64,000 bases of DNA from Oscillospiraceae bacterium (GCA_021200775.1 JAJQGB010000016.1:55684-119683); one strand, 5' to 3'. Shown: positions 26,575 through 35,327, numbered from the stretch's first letter. Made by a program: numbers and translations. The notes: generated by a model from the sequence alone, not told the origin.

Positions 26575-26584
26575 CTGAATCCTC

Positions 26585-27418
26585 CTATTTGATTTCGCCG
26601 TCGAATGCAAATTCTGCTCCGCCACGCATCTTAATATCGTAGTCCTCTGAGCAGGTGATATACAAATCTCCTCCGAGAAGCTTGACTGTCACTTCTTCGC
26701 CTGCCTTGCAGATTCCGTTCTTAACAGCCGCCGCAACGCTAGCGCACGCTCCGGTGCCGCAGGCAAGAGTCTCGCCGCTTCCACGTTCCCAGACCCGCAT
26801 TTCAAGGGTATGCGAATCAGTGACCCTGATAAATTCAGTATTGACCCTTTCCGGGAACATCTTGTGATTTTCAAAAAGCACGCCGATTTTCGTAAGTTCA
26901 AGACCCTTCACTTCATCCACAAACGTGACGCAGTGCGGATTTCCCATCGAGACGCATGTAACGTGATATTCTTTGCCGCCAATTTCAAGTGGTTCGTCGA
27001 TAACTTCGTCTTTATCTGACACAACGGGAATCATAGGAGCTCTGAACTCCGCCTTACCCATGTCGACGCAGACACTCTGCACTTTTCCGTCCTTGACGTC
27101 AAGATTCAGCGTCTTGATTCCCGCAAGGGTTTCAAGGGTGACAGTCGTCTTATCTGTAAGCCCTTTTTCGTAGACATACTTTCCTATGCACCGGGAGGCA
27201 TTTCCGCACATCTTGCCCTCACTGCCGTCGGTGTTGAACATCCTCATCCGGAAATCAGCAACTTCGGACGGCATAATAAGAACAATTCCGTCGCCCCCGA
27301 CAGAGAAATGCCTGTCAGATAACTTGATTGACAAAGCCTCAGGGTCGTCAACTTTTTCCTCGAAGCAGTTAAAGTAGATATAATCGTTTCCCGCTCCGTG
27401 CATCTTCGTAAATTTCAT
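26585..27418 (-). CDS. dapF: Diaminopimelate epimerase
   Basis: DapF interconverts LL- and meso-diaminopimelate with two active-site cysteines. The start at 27418 (MKFTKMHGAGNDY) matches the family and has AAAGGAC upstream. The 277-residue protein contains MCGNASRCIG (first Cys) and LACGTGACAS (second Cys). It lies 11 nt from lysA and 10 nt from dapL. Confidence 0.96.
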   Translation of the reverse strand: MKFTKMHGAGNDYIYFNCFEEKVDDPEALSIKLSDRHFSVGGDGIVLIMPSEVADFRMRMFNTDGSEGKMCGNASRCIGKYVYEKGLTDKTTVTLETLAGIKTLNLDVKDGKVQSVCVDMGKAEFRAPMIPVVSDKDEVIDEPLEIGGKEYHVTCVSMGNPHCVTFVDEVKGLELTKIGVLFENHKMFPERVNTEFIRVTDSHTLEMRVWERGSGETLACGTGACASVAAAVKNGICKAGEEVTVKLLGGDLYITCSEDYDIKMRGGAEFAFDGEIK

Positions 27419-27429
27419 ACTTTGTCCTT

Positions 27430-28749
27430 TCAAAGGTCGCAAGCTGTCAAATCATCAAGACTTTCCCGCCTTACGGCAAGATAGTCATTCTTCCCGTCAA
27501 CCATAACAACCGGCGGTCTTGCAATTCTGTTGTAATTTGAAGCCATCGAATAGTTGTAAGCTCCTGTTGTAAGAACTGCAACGGTGTCGCCACGGGTAAT
27601 GCTCTCAGGGAACATCACATCCGGCTGGATGATGTCTCCCGATTCACAGCATCTGCCTACCAAATCACACTTCAAAGTGTTTTCTTCGCTTGCTTTATTT
27701 GCAGTCAATACCGTATAAGCCGAGTGATAAAGCGCATACCTCGGATTGTCAGTCATACCGCCGTCGATGGAAGCATAGTTCTTGTAACCGGTAATCTTCT
27801 TGACGGTTCCGACTGTGTAGAGAGTCATTCCCGCATCCGCAACAATGCTTCTTCCGGGTTCAAGCCTGAGAGAAGGCAAAGCAATGCCGAGCTTCTCACA
27901 CTCAGATTTAATAAACTCCGAAACTTCTCTGATATTGTCCCGAATACTGATAACCGGCTGGGACTCAACATATCTGACTCCATATCCTCCGCCGAGGTCG
28001 AGAATTTCGGTAACGTAGCCGTACTTTTCGTTCATCAGTTTGCAGAAGCCGAGCATGATTTCAGCGCTTCTTACAAAAGTATCAGAATCGAATACCATCG
28101 ACCCGACGTGGCAATGGAAGCCGGAAAGCTTGATGTTCGGCTTCGTAAGAGTATACGACGCTATCTCCTCCGCCTGACCGGTTTCGATAGCAGTGCCGAA
28201 CTTCGAGTCCACTTTTCCGGTCGCCACTTCGTCGTATGTATGTGGGTCGATGCCGGGAGTGAGCCTCAGAAGAATCTTCTGAGTGACGCCTTTTTTACCG
28301 GCAATCTCAGAAATGGCGTCCACTTCTTCGACGTTGTCGCAGACGAAATAGCCGACGCCGGCATCGATAGCATATTCGATGTCCCAGTCGGTTTTGTTGT
28401 TTCCCTGGAAGTAGGCGTTTTCAAGAGGGAACTGAGCCAGCTTTGCAGTGTGAATCTCTCCACATGAGACCAAATCCGCACCCAAGCCTTCTTCGTTTAT
28501 AATCCTGTAAATCGCCTTGAAGCAACAGGCTTTTCCGGCATAGATAGCCTCAGCACCGTTTCCATAGAACTCATCAAGAGCTTCTTTGTACTCACGGCAA
28601 TTGCGGCGGATTCTTCCTTCGTCCATAAGATATAGGGGAGTGCCGTATTTTTTTGCAAGCAACAGTGTGCTCTGCTCAGAAAACCAGAGCTCGCCGTCGC
28701 GGATTGTAACATTATCGGTAAGGACGCAGTCCTTGTTGACCGTCTCCAT
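27430..28749 (-). CDS. lysA: Diaminopimelate decarboxylase
   Basis: LysA decarboxylates meso-diaminopimelate to lysine using PLP. The 439-residue protein has the alanine-racemase-fold N-terminus with YAGKACCFKAIYRI (PLP lysine), the LDLGGGYGV glycine loop, EPGRSIV and the C-terminal CESGDII. The start overlaps the dapA stop by one base, indicating coupling. It is the terminal biosynthetic step under the lysine riboswitch. Confidence 0.96.
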   Translation of the reverse strand: METVNKDCVLTDNVTIRDGELWFSEQSTLLLAKKYGTPLYLMDEGRIRRNCREYKEALDEFYGNGAEAIYAGKACCFKAIYRIINEEGLGADLVSCGEIHTAKLAQFPLENAYFQGNNKTDWDIEYAIDAGVGYFVCDNVEEVDAISEIAGKKGVTQKILLRLTPGIDPHTYDEVATGKVDSKFGTAIETGQAEEIASYTLTKPNIKLSGFHCHVGSMVFDSDTFVRSAEIMLGFCKLMNEKYGYVTEILDLGGGYGVRYVESQPVISIRDNIREVSEFIKSECEKLGIALPSLRLEPGRSIVADAGMTLYTVGTVKKITGYKNYASIDGGMTDNPRYALYHSAYTVLTANKASEENTLKCDLVGRCCESGDIIQPDVMFPESITRGDTVAVLTTGAYNYSMASNYNRIARPPVVMVDGKNDYLAVRRESLDDLTACDL

Positions 28750-29636
28750 TATTTAATCAATCCTTCGTTTTTCATAATTCCCAGCATCTTGTCAAGATGC
28801 GCTTTCTCCATCGGTGTAAGAGGAAGCCTCAGCTCATTCTCGCAGAGTCCCATAGCCGCCATCGCTGCCTTTGCAGGAATCGGGTTGACCTCACTGAACA
28901 AGGCATCGATAAGCGGGAGGTACTTCAGTTGCATTTTTCTTGAACCTTCAATATCGCCCTCAAAGAACTTCGTGCAGATTTCGTTTGTCTCGTGCGGAAG
29001 GACATTTGAAAGAACCGAGATAACTCCCGAGCCGCCTAAAGAGAGAATCGGGACAATCTGGTTGTCATTGCCTGAGTAGATGTCGAGCTTGTCGCCGGCG
29101 ATTGCCGCAAGTTCAGCAATCTGGGAGATGTCTCCCGAAGCTTCCTTGATTGCGACGATGTTGTCGATTTCCGCAAGCCTTGCCGCAGTTGCGGGAAGGA
29201 TGTTGCACCCGGTTCTCGACGGAACATTATAGAGGATACACGGTGCGCCGCAGGACTCCGCAACCAGCTTGAAGCTCTGATAAAGTCCCTCCTGAGTTGC
29301 CTTGTTGTAATACGGTGAAACGAGAAGCAAAGCGTCGGCACCAGCCTGGGTCGCAAATCTTGACAATTCGACCGCATAAGCCGTGTCGTTTGAGCCGGTT
29401 CCGGCAATTACGGGAACACGGTGGTTGACCTTTTCGACGGTGAATTCAATAATACTCTTGTGCTCTTCGTCGGTGAGAGTCGAGCCCTCGCCGGTGGTTC
29501 CAGCAACTACTAAAGCCGCAATTCCTCCGGAAATCTGCTGTTCCAAAATCGCTTCGTAGCTTTCATAGTCGATTTTTCCGTCCTTGAACGGTGTTATAAG
29601 AGCGGTTGCCGCTCCCTTAAATACAGTGTGCTTCAT
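28749..29636 (-). CDS. dapA: 4-hydroxy-tetrahydrodipicolinate synthase (second copy)
   Basis: This 295-residue paralogue has GTTGEGS, YNVPSRTG and Schiff-base K164 in AIKEASGD, so all catalytic residues are kept. It differs considerably from the copy at 14427-15323, so it is not a recent duplicate. It is the first gene after the lysine riboswitch and is followed by lysA, dapF and dapL. The pair suggests one lysine-repressed enzyme and one for cell-wall or spore diaminopimelate/dipicolinate supply; that division is inference. Confidence 0.94.
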   Translation of the reverse strand: MKHTVFKGAATALITPFKDGKIDYESYEAILEQQISGGIAALVVAGTTGEGSTLTDEEHKSIIEFTVEKVNHRVPVIAGTGSNDTAYAVELSRFATQAGADALLLVSPYYNKATQEGLYQSFKLVAESCGAPCILYNVPSRTGCNILPATAARLAEIDNIVAIKEASGDISQIAELAAIAGDKLDIYSGNDNQIVPILSLGGSGVISVLSNVLPHETNEICTKFFEGDIEGSRKMQLKYLPLIDALFSEVNPIPAKAAMAAMGLCENELRLPLTPMEKAHLDKMLGIMKNEGLIK

Positions 29637-29676
29637 GATGAAAACCTCTTTGATAAAAATTAAGGTCAGAGAGAAT

Positions 29677-29704
29677 TAAAAAGACAGCCGCAAGAGCAGC
29701 TGCC
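29677..29704 (-). terminator. Terminator of the lysine riboswitch expression platform
   Basis: On the minus strand GGCAGC pairs with GCTGTC followed by TTTTTAATT, about 40 nt upstream of the dapA start and downstream of the aptamer. Position fits lysine-induced termination. Confidence 0.7.
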
Positions 29705-29739
29705 GCCGATTCATTATTAGTGCGTACAGCCGCACAGTA

Positions 29740-29911
29740 TGAAACGTCGATAGCTCTCCGCACTTTTCGTGCGACAGCAAAACGGATATTAACCGCATTG
29801 CCGGATCACTTTTTTGCCGTAAAGCGTCCTCGGCAGTAGTCCCTTTCGCAAGCACCGACCCTGGCGGTCGATAAGGTGCTCCTACTCTTGGCATACTGCG
29901 CCTCTACCTCT
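29740..29911 (-). ncRNA. Lysine riboswitch (L box)
   Basis: Read on the minus strand, the leader begins GAGGTAGAGGCGC, continues with CCAAGAGTAGG, contains GAAAGGGA and CTGCCGAGGACG, and closes with GGAGAGCTATC, the conserved core segments of the lysine aptamer in the right order and spacing. Several helices (for example CGCAC...GTGCG near 29760) are visible. A terminator follows and dapA-lysA-dapF-dapL are downstream, so the regulatory logic matches. Boundaries are approximate. Confidence 0.88.
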
Positions 29912-29916
29912 TCTAT

Positions 29917-29945
29917 ATTATAAGCAGACTGGGGCGAAATGTCAA
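29917..29945 (-). promoter_or_regulatory. Promoter of the riboswitch-controlled lysine operon
   Basis: On the minus strand TTGACA (29945-29940), 17 nt, TATAAT (29922-29917), a full consensus match just upstream of the aptamer. Confidence 0.9.
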
Positions 29946-29975
29946 TAGTTATGGTACTCTAATTCAAAATTTATT

Positions 29976-30023
29976 TTAAAAAAGGGAGGTGCGCCCCGGT
30001 TCCCGAAAGAACCAAAGCGCACC
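29976..30023 (-). terminator. Terminator of the GH10 xylanase gene
   Basis: On the minus strand GGTGCGC pairs with GCGCACC and an inner GGTTC with GAACC, followed by TCCCTTTTTT. It lies about 43 nt after the xylanase stop. Confidence 0.85.
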
Positions 30024-30066
30024 ATGGTGAGAGATGGAGATGGTAAATTAATCAGTGTCAACTTGA

Positions 30067-31377
30067 CTAGTGAGTCAAGGCCGCTTCCGCAATCGAGTAG
30101 AAGCAAGGCTTGACTGACAGGTCTCTGTCGAAGAGAAGTGCGGCATTTCTTCTTATCTTAGGAGTCGAGTTGAGCCAGGAGTTCTCGTCGTCGGTTCCCC
30201 AGAAGATGATGGTGTCGATGATACCCTCATCCGCAAAGTCAAGGAACATGTCGATGAGCTCGGCATACTTCTCAGCCTGCTGTTCAAATTCTTCGTCCGA
30301 CCAGATGTAATATCCGCCATCAGAGTTGGAGCCGATAAACATGTTCATATCAAGCTCGGTGATGGTGATGCGGAAGTTTCCGGCATACTCAGGGAAGTAC
30401 TGGTCGTACAAATCCGCAAGGCTTGCAAGAGTTTCGATATTGGCTCTGTACTCCTCAACGTTGCAGTCAAGACTGATGTGCGACTGGATTCCGACGCCGT
30501 CGATTCTTACGCCCTTTTCAAACATTCTGACAACGAGGTCGTACATCTGCTGGGTCTTTGCTTCCGACCACTCCATGTTGTAGTCGTTAATCATGAGAAC
30601 TGCGTCCTCGTTAGCGGCTCTTGCTGTCTCAAAGGCAATCTGGATGTAGTCGTCCGAATAGCCGTCGCCATCAAGGTCGCCGACAATATAGGACCAGTAG
30701 GAGCTGTCGTTGACGGTTCTGACGCCCGTTCCGGAGTCATTGAGAACCTCGTTGCAGACGTCCCATATATCAATAGTATCTGCATATCTTGAAACAACAG
30801 TCGTGATATATTCGGTCATTCTCTCGACAAGCTGGTCGCTCGTGGCAAGAGTTCCGTTTGCATAGCATTCGTCAAGAGAGCTTGTATCGTTCGGGTCAGC
30901 CTTGAACCACCAGTCGGGAACCTGCGAGTGCCATACAAGAGTATGTCCACGGAGAGTGGCGTCAGTCAGCTGTCCGAACTCGACGAAAGCATCCGCATCG
31001 TCAAAGTTATATACGCCCTCAGAAGGATTTACGTGGTCGGGCTTCAGCTCGTTTCCAAGAGTATAAACCCTGTAGTGCTTCAGAATACTCTTTGTGATGT
31101 CGTCTTCAAGGTCGACAATCTGGTCGGAGGTGAACGCCACGCCGATGTTGCAGAGTCCCTCAAAGTACTTGTAAAGTGCCGGAAGCTCATAGTCAGCGGC
31201 ATAGAGAGTCTCGGTTTCGAGCTCATTAAGCTCGTCGAGCATGTAGGTGAGCGACTGGTCGGTGAGTTCAGTAAGGTAGTCAACCTCCGCCTCCTCAGTC
31301 TCTCCGCAGGAGACCAGACTCATCATCATGCAAGCCGCCAGGAGAATTGCAAGGATTTTTTTAAATGATGTTTTCAT
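30067..31377 (-). CDS. GH10 endo-beta-1,4-xylanase lipoprotein
   Basis: The 436-residue protein starts at 31377, where AAAGGA has a workable 10-nt spacing; the ATG at 31386 touches the binding site. A lipobox LVSC (Cys24) anchors it to the membrane. After a roughly 70-residue helical linker comes the GH10 domain: HTLVWHSQVPDWW (about 145-157), acid/base E210 in WDVCNEVLND, and nucleophile E341 in ITELDMN. No binding module or dockerin is present. It should cut xylan backbones at the cell surface, in keeping with the CE2 esterase and GH43 nearby. Confidence 0.93.
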   Translation of the reverse strand: MKTSFKKILAILLAACMMMSLVSCGETEEAEVDYLTELTDQSLTYMLDELNELETETLYAADYELPALYKYFEGLCNIGVAFTSDQIVDLEDDITKSILKHYRVYTLGNELKPDHVNPSEGVYNFDDADAFVEFGQLTDATLRGHTLVWHSQVPDWWFKADPNDTSSLDECYANGTLATSDQLVERMTEYITTVVSRYADTIDIWDVCNEVLNDSGTGVRTVNDSSYWSYIVGDLDGDGYSDDYIQIAFETARAANEDAVLMINDYNMEWSEAKTQQMYDLVVRMFEKGVRIDGVGIQSHISLDCNVEEYRANIETLASLADLYDQYFPEYAGNFRITITELDMNMFIGSNSDGGYYIWSDEEFEQQAEKYAELIDMFLDFADEGIIDTIIFWGTDDENSWLNSTPKIRRNAALLFDRDLSVKPCFYSIAEAALTH

Positions 31378-31510
31378 AATATGCATGTCCTTTCACAAGT
31401 TTGTGCACACAAAGTGTATGAGCCTATTATATCACACTTCCTCCGAGAATGGAATAGTGAAATCAAATTTTTTGCGCCGAAAATTTTTCAAGATTTTTTT
31501 AAGAAACCTC

Positions 31511-31539
31511 TTGACAAGCCCCCACGAGTGTTGTATAAT
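31511..31539 (+). promoter_or_regulatory. Promoter upstream of the structured leader and beta-helix gene
   Basis: TTGACA (31511-31516), 17 nt, TATAAT (31534-31539), preceded by AAACCTC and an A/T-rich stretch also found before the aro promoter. The 356-nt gap before the beta-helix gene holds this promoter, a structured leader and a terminator. Confidence 0.85.
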
Positions 31540-31545
31540 GCAAGC

Positions 31546-31692
31546 ATGTGGTGGAAGAGCAGAAATTGCTTAACCGCAGAAATTATTGTGGGGGGTACTT
31601 CCTTCCGACCCGAATTTTTTTCGGGGGCTTCCGAAGTCAAAGTACCCATACCAAACCTCCGCACTATTAAAACAGGTGCTCGGAGGTTTTTA
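31546..31692 (+). ncRNA. Structured leader or small RNA of unknown class
   Basis: Between the promoter and the terminator lies an about 147-nt transcript. GGGTACTT (31593-31600) pairs with AAGTACCC (31640-31647) and encloses CCCGAA/TTCGGG (31609-31625). No T-box, lysine, SAM or cyclic-di-GMP core motif was recognised. It is either a leader that controls read-through into the beta-helix gene or a separate sRNA. Confidence 0.5.
31653..31692 (+). terminator. Terminator/attenuator before the beta-helix gene
   Basis: AAACCTCCG (31653-31661) pairs with CGGAGGTTT (31681-31689), followed by TTTAT. It lies between the promoter at 31511 and the ATG at 31734, so transcription must read through it to express the gene unless another promoter exists. 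Confidence 0.75.
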
Positions 31693-31733
31693 TATTTTCC
31701 TCCGAAGTGCTAAAATCTAAGGAGGAATTTTTT

Positions 31734-34592
31734 ATGGCAAAAAGGCTTATTTGCATCATGATAAGCATTTTAATGGTAGTTTCAATACTGCCAGCCGGAG
31801 CGGTGGCGACAGAGGAAGCAGGAGAAACTATCACATATGAAGATTGGACTGCAACCGACTCCTTGCCGACAACGAGTGGCGCATATAAATTGACAGATGA
31901 TGTTACGGTAAGTTCAGGTATTACGGTTGCAAGTGGAAGCTCGCTTGTTTTAGACTTGAATGGAAAAACTGTAACTTGCACGTTGTCTAGCGACACAAGC
32001 TCATTTTTTGCTGTTAAAGGCTCATTGACTGTAAAGGATAGTAGTGAAGCGCAGACAGGCTCAATTACCACAGGCGGAAAAGGCTACGCTATAAACATAA
32101 ACGACAACGGCACATTTGCAATGGACGGCGGAACAATAACAAACGCTAAATACGGCATCAAGCTGGCGGCAAATTCTTCTTTCACAATGAATGGCGGTAC
32201 CATCTCGAACTGTTCGACGTATAGCATCGCTGTCGGCGGTACTAGTACAATGAAATCGGGTGCTGTTATCACTATAAATGGTGGTATTATTTCTGGCAAT
32301 AGCGGTGGCATCTATATTTACGGCGCTGCAAGCGGAACGAAGTCAAAGCTGATTCTTAATGGTGGAACTATTACAGAAAATACACTTTCAACTGCAGTAA
32401 GCTCAGAAAGTAGCAGAATTGCCACAGTATTGCTGATTAACGCAGATTTCGAGATGGAGAGCGGTTATATTACGAATAATACTTATAGTAATTACACTTA
32501 CTCTTCTACTTACTACGATTACAATATTTATGTCGACGGCAACAGTACTTTTACTATGTCTGGTGGCGAGATTTCTGGTAATACATCAGTAAACGGTGGC
32601 GGTGTGTATGTGAAGAGCGGTGGCACATTTACCATGTCTGGCGGTACAATTACCGGCAACATCTCAAACGGCACCGGCGGTGGCGTTTGCAACGCAGGAA
32701 CATTTACCATGAGTGGTGGTACGATTTCCGATAACACGGCTGGTGGCACTTACGGCACCTACAGCGAAGGTGTTTATGGTTCGATTACCATGACTGGCGG
32801 TACGATTTCAGGGCATAAGACCGGCATACGTGCTTATGATGGTACAACAGTTACTATTAACGGTGGTGTCGTTACAGGAAATACATCCTATGGCGTTTAC
32901 CTTTATAGCAATAGTAGCGCCGCAACGCTAAAACTTGAAAGCGGAGCTATCTACAATAACAAAATAGACATCAAGTCTTATGGCACGAGCAGTTCAATAA
33001 CTCTTATTGCGGCAAGCAGTATGACGGCTGACGATGTAACCTTCACTGGATGGTACTCAGGTTCAACCGAAGGCGATGAAATCACCGAAACATCCTTGAC
33101 CGGTGCATATGAAATTGTTGCGGCTTCGACTGAGGCAACAGAGCCGGTTGAAAACTGGCTCGACGATTATGATAATACAACAGTATTCACAATTTCCTCA
33201 GTCTCTGACTGGCTCAGCTTCATTGATGCTGTAAATAATCAGGGCTACACCTTCGAGGGCAAGACGGTTCAGCTTGCCGCAGACCTTGATTTTACAGACG
33301 TAACAGTCGCACCTGTCGGGACTGCAACTAATAACTTCAAGGGCACCTTTGACGGACAGAACTACACTATCTCTAATATGAGTTACACCGATTATACATC
33401 GATTTCCTACGCTGGTGTATTTGGTGTCACAAGCGGTGCCACAATCAAGAACCTTACAGTTTCCGGTTGCACATTCAAAGCGGCAACAACTCAGTCTGCT
33501 GGCTACGCAGGAGCAATAGTCGCAAATTCTCTCAGTGGGACAACGATTGAGAACTGCACATCAACTAACAACTATGTCGAAGCCTGGTTCGCCGGCGGCA
33601 TCACCGGACATACTGTTTCGACTACTATCAAAGATGTCACGGTCAGCGGCACTACATTCGCCGCAAACACCAAGAGCGGCTGTGTAATCGGATATGACGG
33701 TGGCGGAACGACAGTTAATGGCGCAAAGGTCACTTCTGATTTAACTGCCGCTGGTAGCTTGCCCGGAGCAGTTATCGGTCAGGCTAACGGAACTTCGACC
33801 CTGAGCAATCTGGACGTCACAGCGTCAGGCTTGTATGTTATCGGCTCGATGGAAACTAACAACGAATATACCGTAACCATCACCGGAGACGAAAACTCAG
33901 TCACTGCCGCCGCAATTGCAGGCAATGTGCTCACAAACACGACCCTCGTCATCACAGGCGGTACCTATACCGTAGAAGATATCGTCAGTGGAGAAGAAAC
34001 ATCCACCGTTTCCGGCACAGTTTCGATTTCGGGTGGTACATATTCGACTTCTTTGGATGAAAACTATATTGCTACGGGATATGAAGCGATTGAAGTTGAA
34101 GGAGAAGAAGGAAAGTACACTGTCAGCGCAGAAGCCACCTGGATAGTCGCCGACAACGTACGCAACGGCACAGACCTGGCGATGGCGTTCTACATTCCAA
34201 AGGAAAAGATGAACAATGACGCAACGGGCTATACTGTCAAAGTTACATTCAACGGTGCTGAAACGACACTCAGCACATGGTATTCTGCCAATACTAAATC
34301 GGATAATACTGGTACTGATTGCTTCGTTGTAATCTTTGAGGGAATTGCCGCAAAGCAGATGGTCGACGAGGTACAGGTAGATATTCTTTATAATGGAGTA
34401 GCAGTTTGCGAAACCTTCACAACAAGCGTCGAAAGCTATGAGCTGAGATTTATTGCTAGTAACAGCGGTGACGACAAGGCAATTGCACTCGGTAAAGCGG
34501 TATTGAATTACGGTGCGGCGGCTCAGGAATTCTACAACTATGAAGCTGAGACCTTAGCTAATCGTAATTTAACAGCAAGTAGTGAGGAATAA
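31734..34592 (+). CDS. Large secreted beta-helix repeat protein
   Basis: The 952-residue protein starts at ATG 31734 after AAGGAGG. A signal peptide with likely cleavage after AVA (about residue 24) predicts secretion. Residues about 40-430 carry many TMSGGTISGN-type repeats forming a right-handed beta-helix; 480-780 has GLUG/filamentous-type repeats (TIENCTSTNNY, TISNMSY), and the last 150 residues form a globular domain ending near LNYGAAAQEFYNYE. There is no LPXTG, dockerin or SLH motif, so attachment is unclear. Adhesion or polysaccharide binding is plausible by repeat type only. A 40-residue peptide gene follows 14 nt later. Confidence 0.82.
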   Translation: MAKRLICIMISILMVVSILPAGAVATEEAGETITYEDWTATDSLPTTSGAYKLTDDVTVSSGITVASGSSLVLDLNGKTVTCTLSSDTSSFFAVKGSLTVKDSSEAQTGSITTGGKGYAININDNGTFAMDGGTITNAKYGIKLAANSSFTMNGGTISNCSTYSIAVGGTSTMKSGAVITINGGIISGNSGGIYIYGAASGTKSKLILNGGTITENTLSTAVSSESSRIATVLLINADFEMESGYITNNTYSNYTYSSTYYDYNIYVDGNSTFTMSGGEISGNTSVNGGGVYVKSGGTFTMSGGTITGNISNGTGGGVCNAGTFTMSGGTISDNTAGGTYGTYSEGVYGSITMTGGTISGHKTGIRAYDGTTVTINGGVVTGNTSYGVYLYSNSSAATLKLESGAIYNNKIDIKSYGTSSSITLIAASSMTADDVTFTGWYSGSTEGDEITETSLTGAYEIVAASTEATEPVENWLDDYDNTTVFTISSVSDWLSFIDAVNNQGYTFEGKTVQLAADLDFTDVTVAPVGTATNNFKGTFDGQNYTISNMSYTDYTSISYAGVFGVTSGATIKNLTVSGCTFKAATTQSAGYAGAIVANSLSGTTIENCTSTNNYVEAWFAGGITGHTVSTTIKDVTVSGTTFAANTKSGCVIGYDGGGTTVNGAKVTSDLTAAGSLPGAVIGQANGTSTLSNLDVTASGLYVIGSMETNNEYTVTITGDENSVTAAAIAGNVLTNTTLVITGGTYTVEDIVSGEETSTVSGTVSISGGTYSTSLDENYIATGYEAIEVEGEEGKYTVSAEATWIVADNVRNGTDLAMAFYIPKEKMNNDATGYTVKVTFNGAETTLSTWYSANTKSDNTGTDCFVVIFEGIAAKQMVDEVQVDILYNGVAVCETFTTSVESYELRFIASNSGDDKAIALGKAVLNYGAAAQEFYNYEAETLANRNLTASSEE

Positions 34593-34606
34593 TAGGAGGT
34601 TTCACA

Positions 34607-34729
34607 ATGAAAAATTACGAAGCTCCTGAATTAAAAGTCATCAACTTTGATGAGAAAGAGATGACAATGGCAACCAGTTATCCCACTTTGGATGGCGACT
34701 GGCAGGGTGCGGAAACACACGATAATTAA
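34607..34729 (+). CDS. Small peptide (40 residues) with C-terminal DWQGA motif
   Basis: ATG 34607 has AGGAGG with an 8-nt spacing, and the gene begins 14 nt after the beta-helix stop, so it is translated as part of that unit. The N-terminal half (KNYEAPELKVINFDEKE) resembles a class of short Clostridia peptides of the type YE(A/K)P-x-hydrophobic, usually seen beside secreted proteins; the C-terminal half is TSYPTLDGDWQGAETHDN. No signal peptide is present. The WQGA string recurs at the end of the Thr-rich lipoprotein encoded next. Function is unknown; a RiPP-precursor-like or partner peptide is possible. Confidence 0.7.
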   Translation: MKNYEAPELKVINFDEKEMTMATSYPTLDGDWQGAETHDN

Positions 34730-34741
34730 CGCAACACTCAA

Positions 34742-34778
34742 AGCGGCGGCAGAATACGTGCCGCCGCTGATTCTTTTC
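34742..34778 (+). terminator. GC-rich hairpin after the peptide gene
   Basis: AGCGGCGGCA and TGCCGCCGCT form a perfect 10-bp stem with a 7-nt loop, followed by the modest T-run ATTCTTTTCT. It may be a leaky terminator ahead of the Thr-rich lipoprotein gene. Confidence 0.65.
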
Positions 34779-34792
34779 TGTGAGGAGATTTT

Positions 34793-35326
34793 ATGAAAAA
34801 GAGACTACTTATTTTTGCTGTGGCGGGGATGGTGATGTTGAGTGGGTGCCAGAGCGTGGGCTCAGAGACTGTCACCAGCGCCGATGTGACAACTTCGCTT
34901 CCGGTCACGACTGTTTCGGAGACGGAGCCGGAGGTTACGACAACAACCGAGGCGACTACCACTGCGGCTGTTACCACCGAGGCGACGACTTCTGTTACCA
35001 CGTCGGAGACGACTGTTTCGACTACAACCGCTACGACAAAGGCAACGACGAAAGCGACCACTTCCACCACGACTTCCGCAACTACTGCGGAGGAGACGGT
35101 CATCTTAAACGAGGATGACGAGGTTATCATAGACGAATCGGACGGTGCGGTTACGACTGGGGCTTCTTCCACTGCATCGGTATCGACTGCAACAACTCCG
35201 TTTGCAACCGGCACCGTTCCTTCGTATACAACAACCACGACTACCAGCGCAACTTCTCAGACGACGTCGAGTGCGGCTTCAACCTCCGGCATGGACAACT
35301 GGCAGGGCGCAGTCCCGGTAAAGTAA
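34793..35326 (+). CDS. Thr/Ser-rich stalk lipoprotein ending in WQGA motif
   Basis: The 177-residue protein has a lipoprotein signal with LSGC (Cys19); nearly all that follows is Thr/Ser/Ala-rich low-complexity sequence with one acidic patch (LNEDDEVIIDES). This looks like a wall-spanning, possibly glycosylated stalk. The last residues, SGMDNWQGAVPVK, break the low complexity and share DxWQGA-like sequence with the peptide encoded just upstream. GAGGAG precedes the ATG. No catalytic domain is present. Confidence 0.75.
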   Translation: MKKRLLIFAVAGMVMLSGCQSVGSETVTSADVTTSLPVTTVSETEPEVTTTTEATTTAAVTTEATTSVTTSETTVSTTTATTKATTKATTSTTTSATTAEETVILNEDDEVIIDESDGAVTTGASSTASVSTATTPFATGTVPSYTTTTTTSATSQTTSSAASTSGMDNWQGAVPVK

Positions 35327-35327
35327 T

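Noticed and set aside
29676-29894. 72-residue minus-strand frame upstream of dapA
   Set aside because: It lies entirely within the lysine riboswitch and its terminator, has no ribosome binding site and no family resemblance.
31540-31700. T-box or known riboswitch before the beta-helix gene
   Set aside because: No T-box tail sequence, specifier loop or known aptamer core was recognised; kept only as an unclassified structured leader.
32500-32900. Repeat array resembling CRISPR or satellite DNA
   Set aside because: The repeats are in frame and encode TMSGGTISGN-type units of the beta-helix protein.
34738-35238. 166-residue minus-strand Val-rich frame
   Set aside because: It is the antisense shadow of the Thr-rich lipoprotein and includes a terminator stem.
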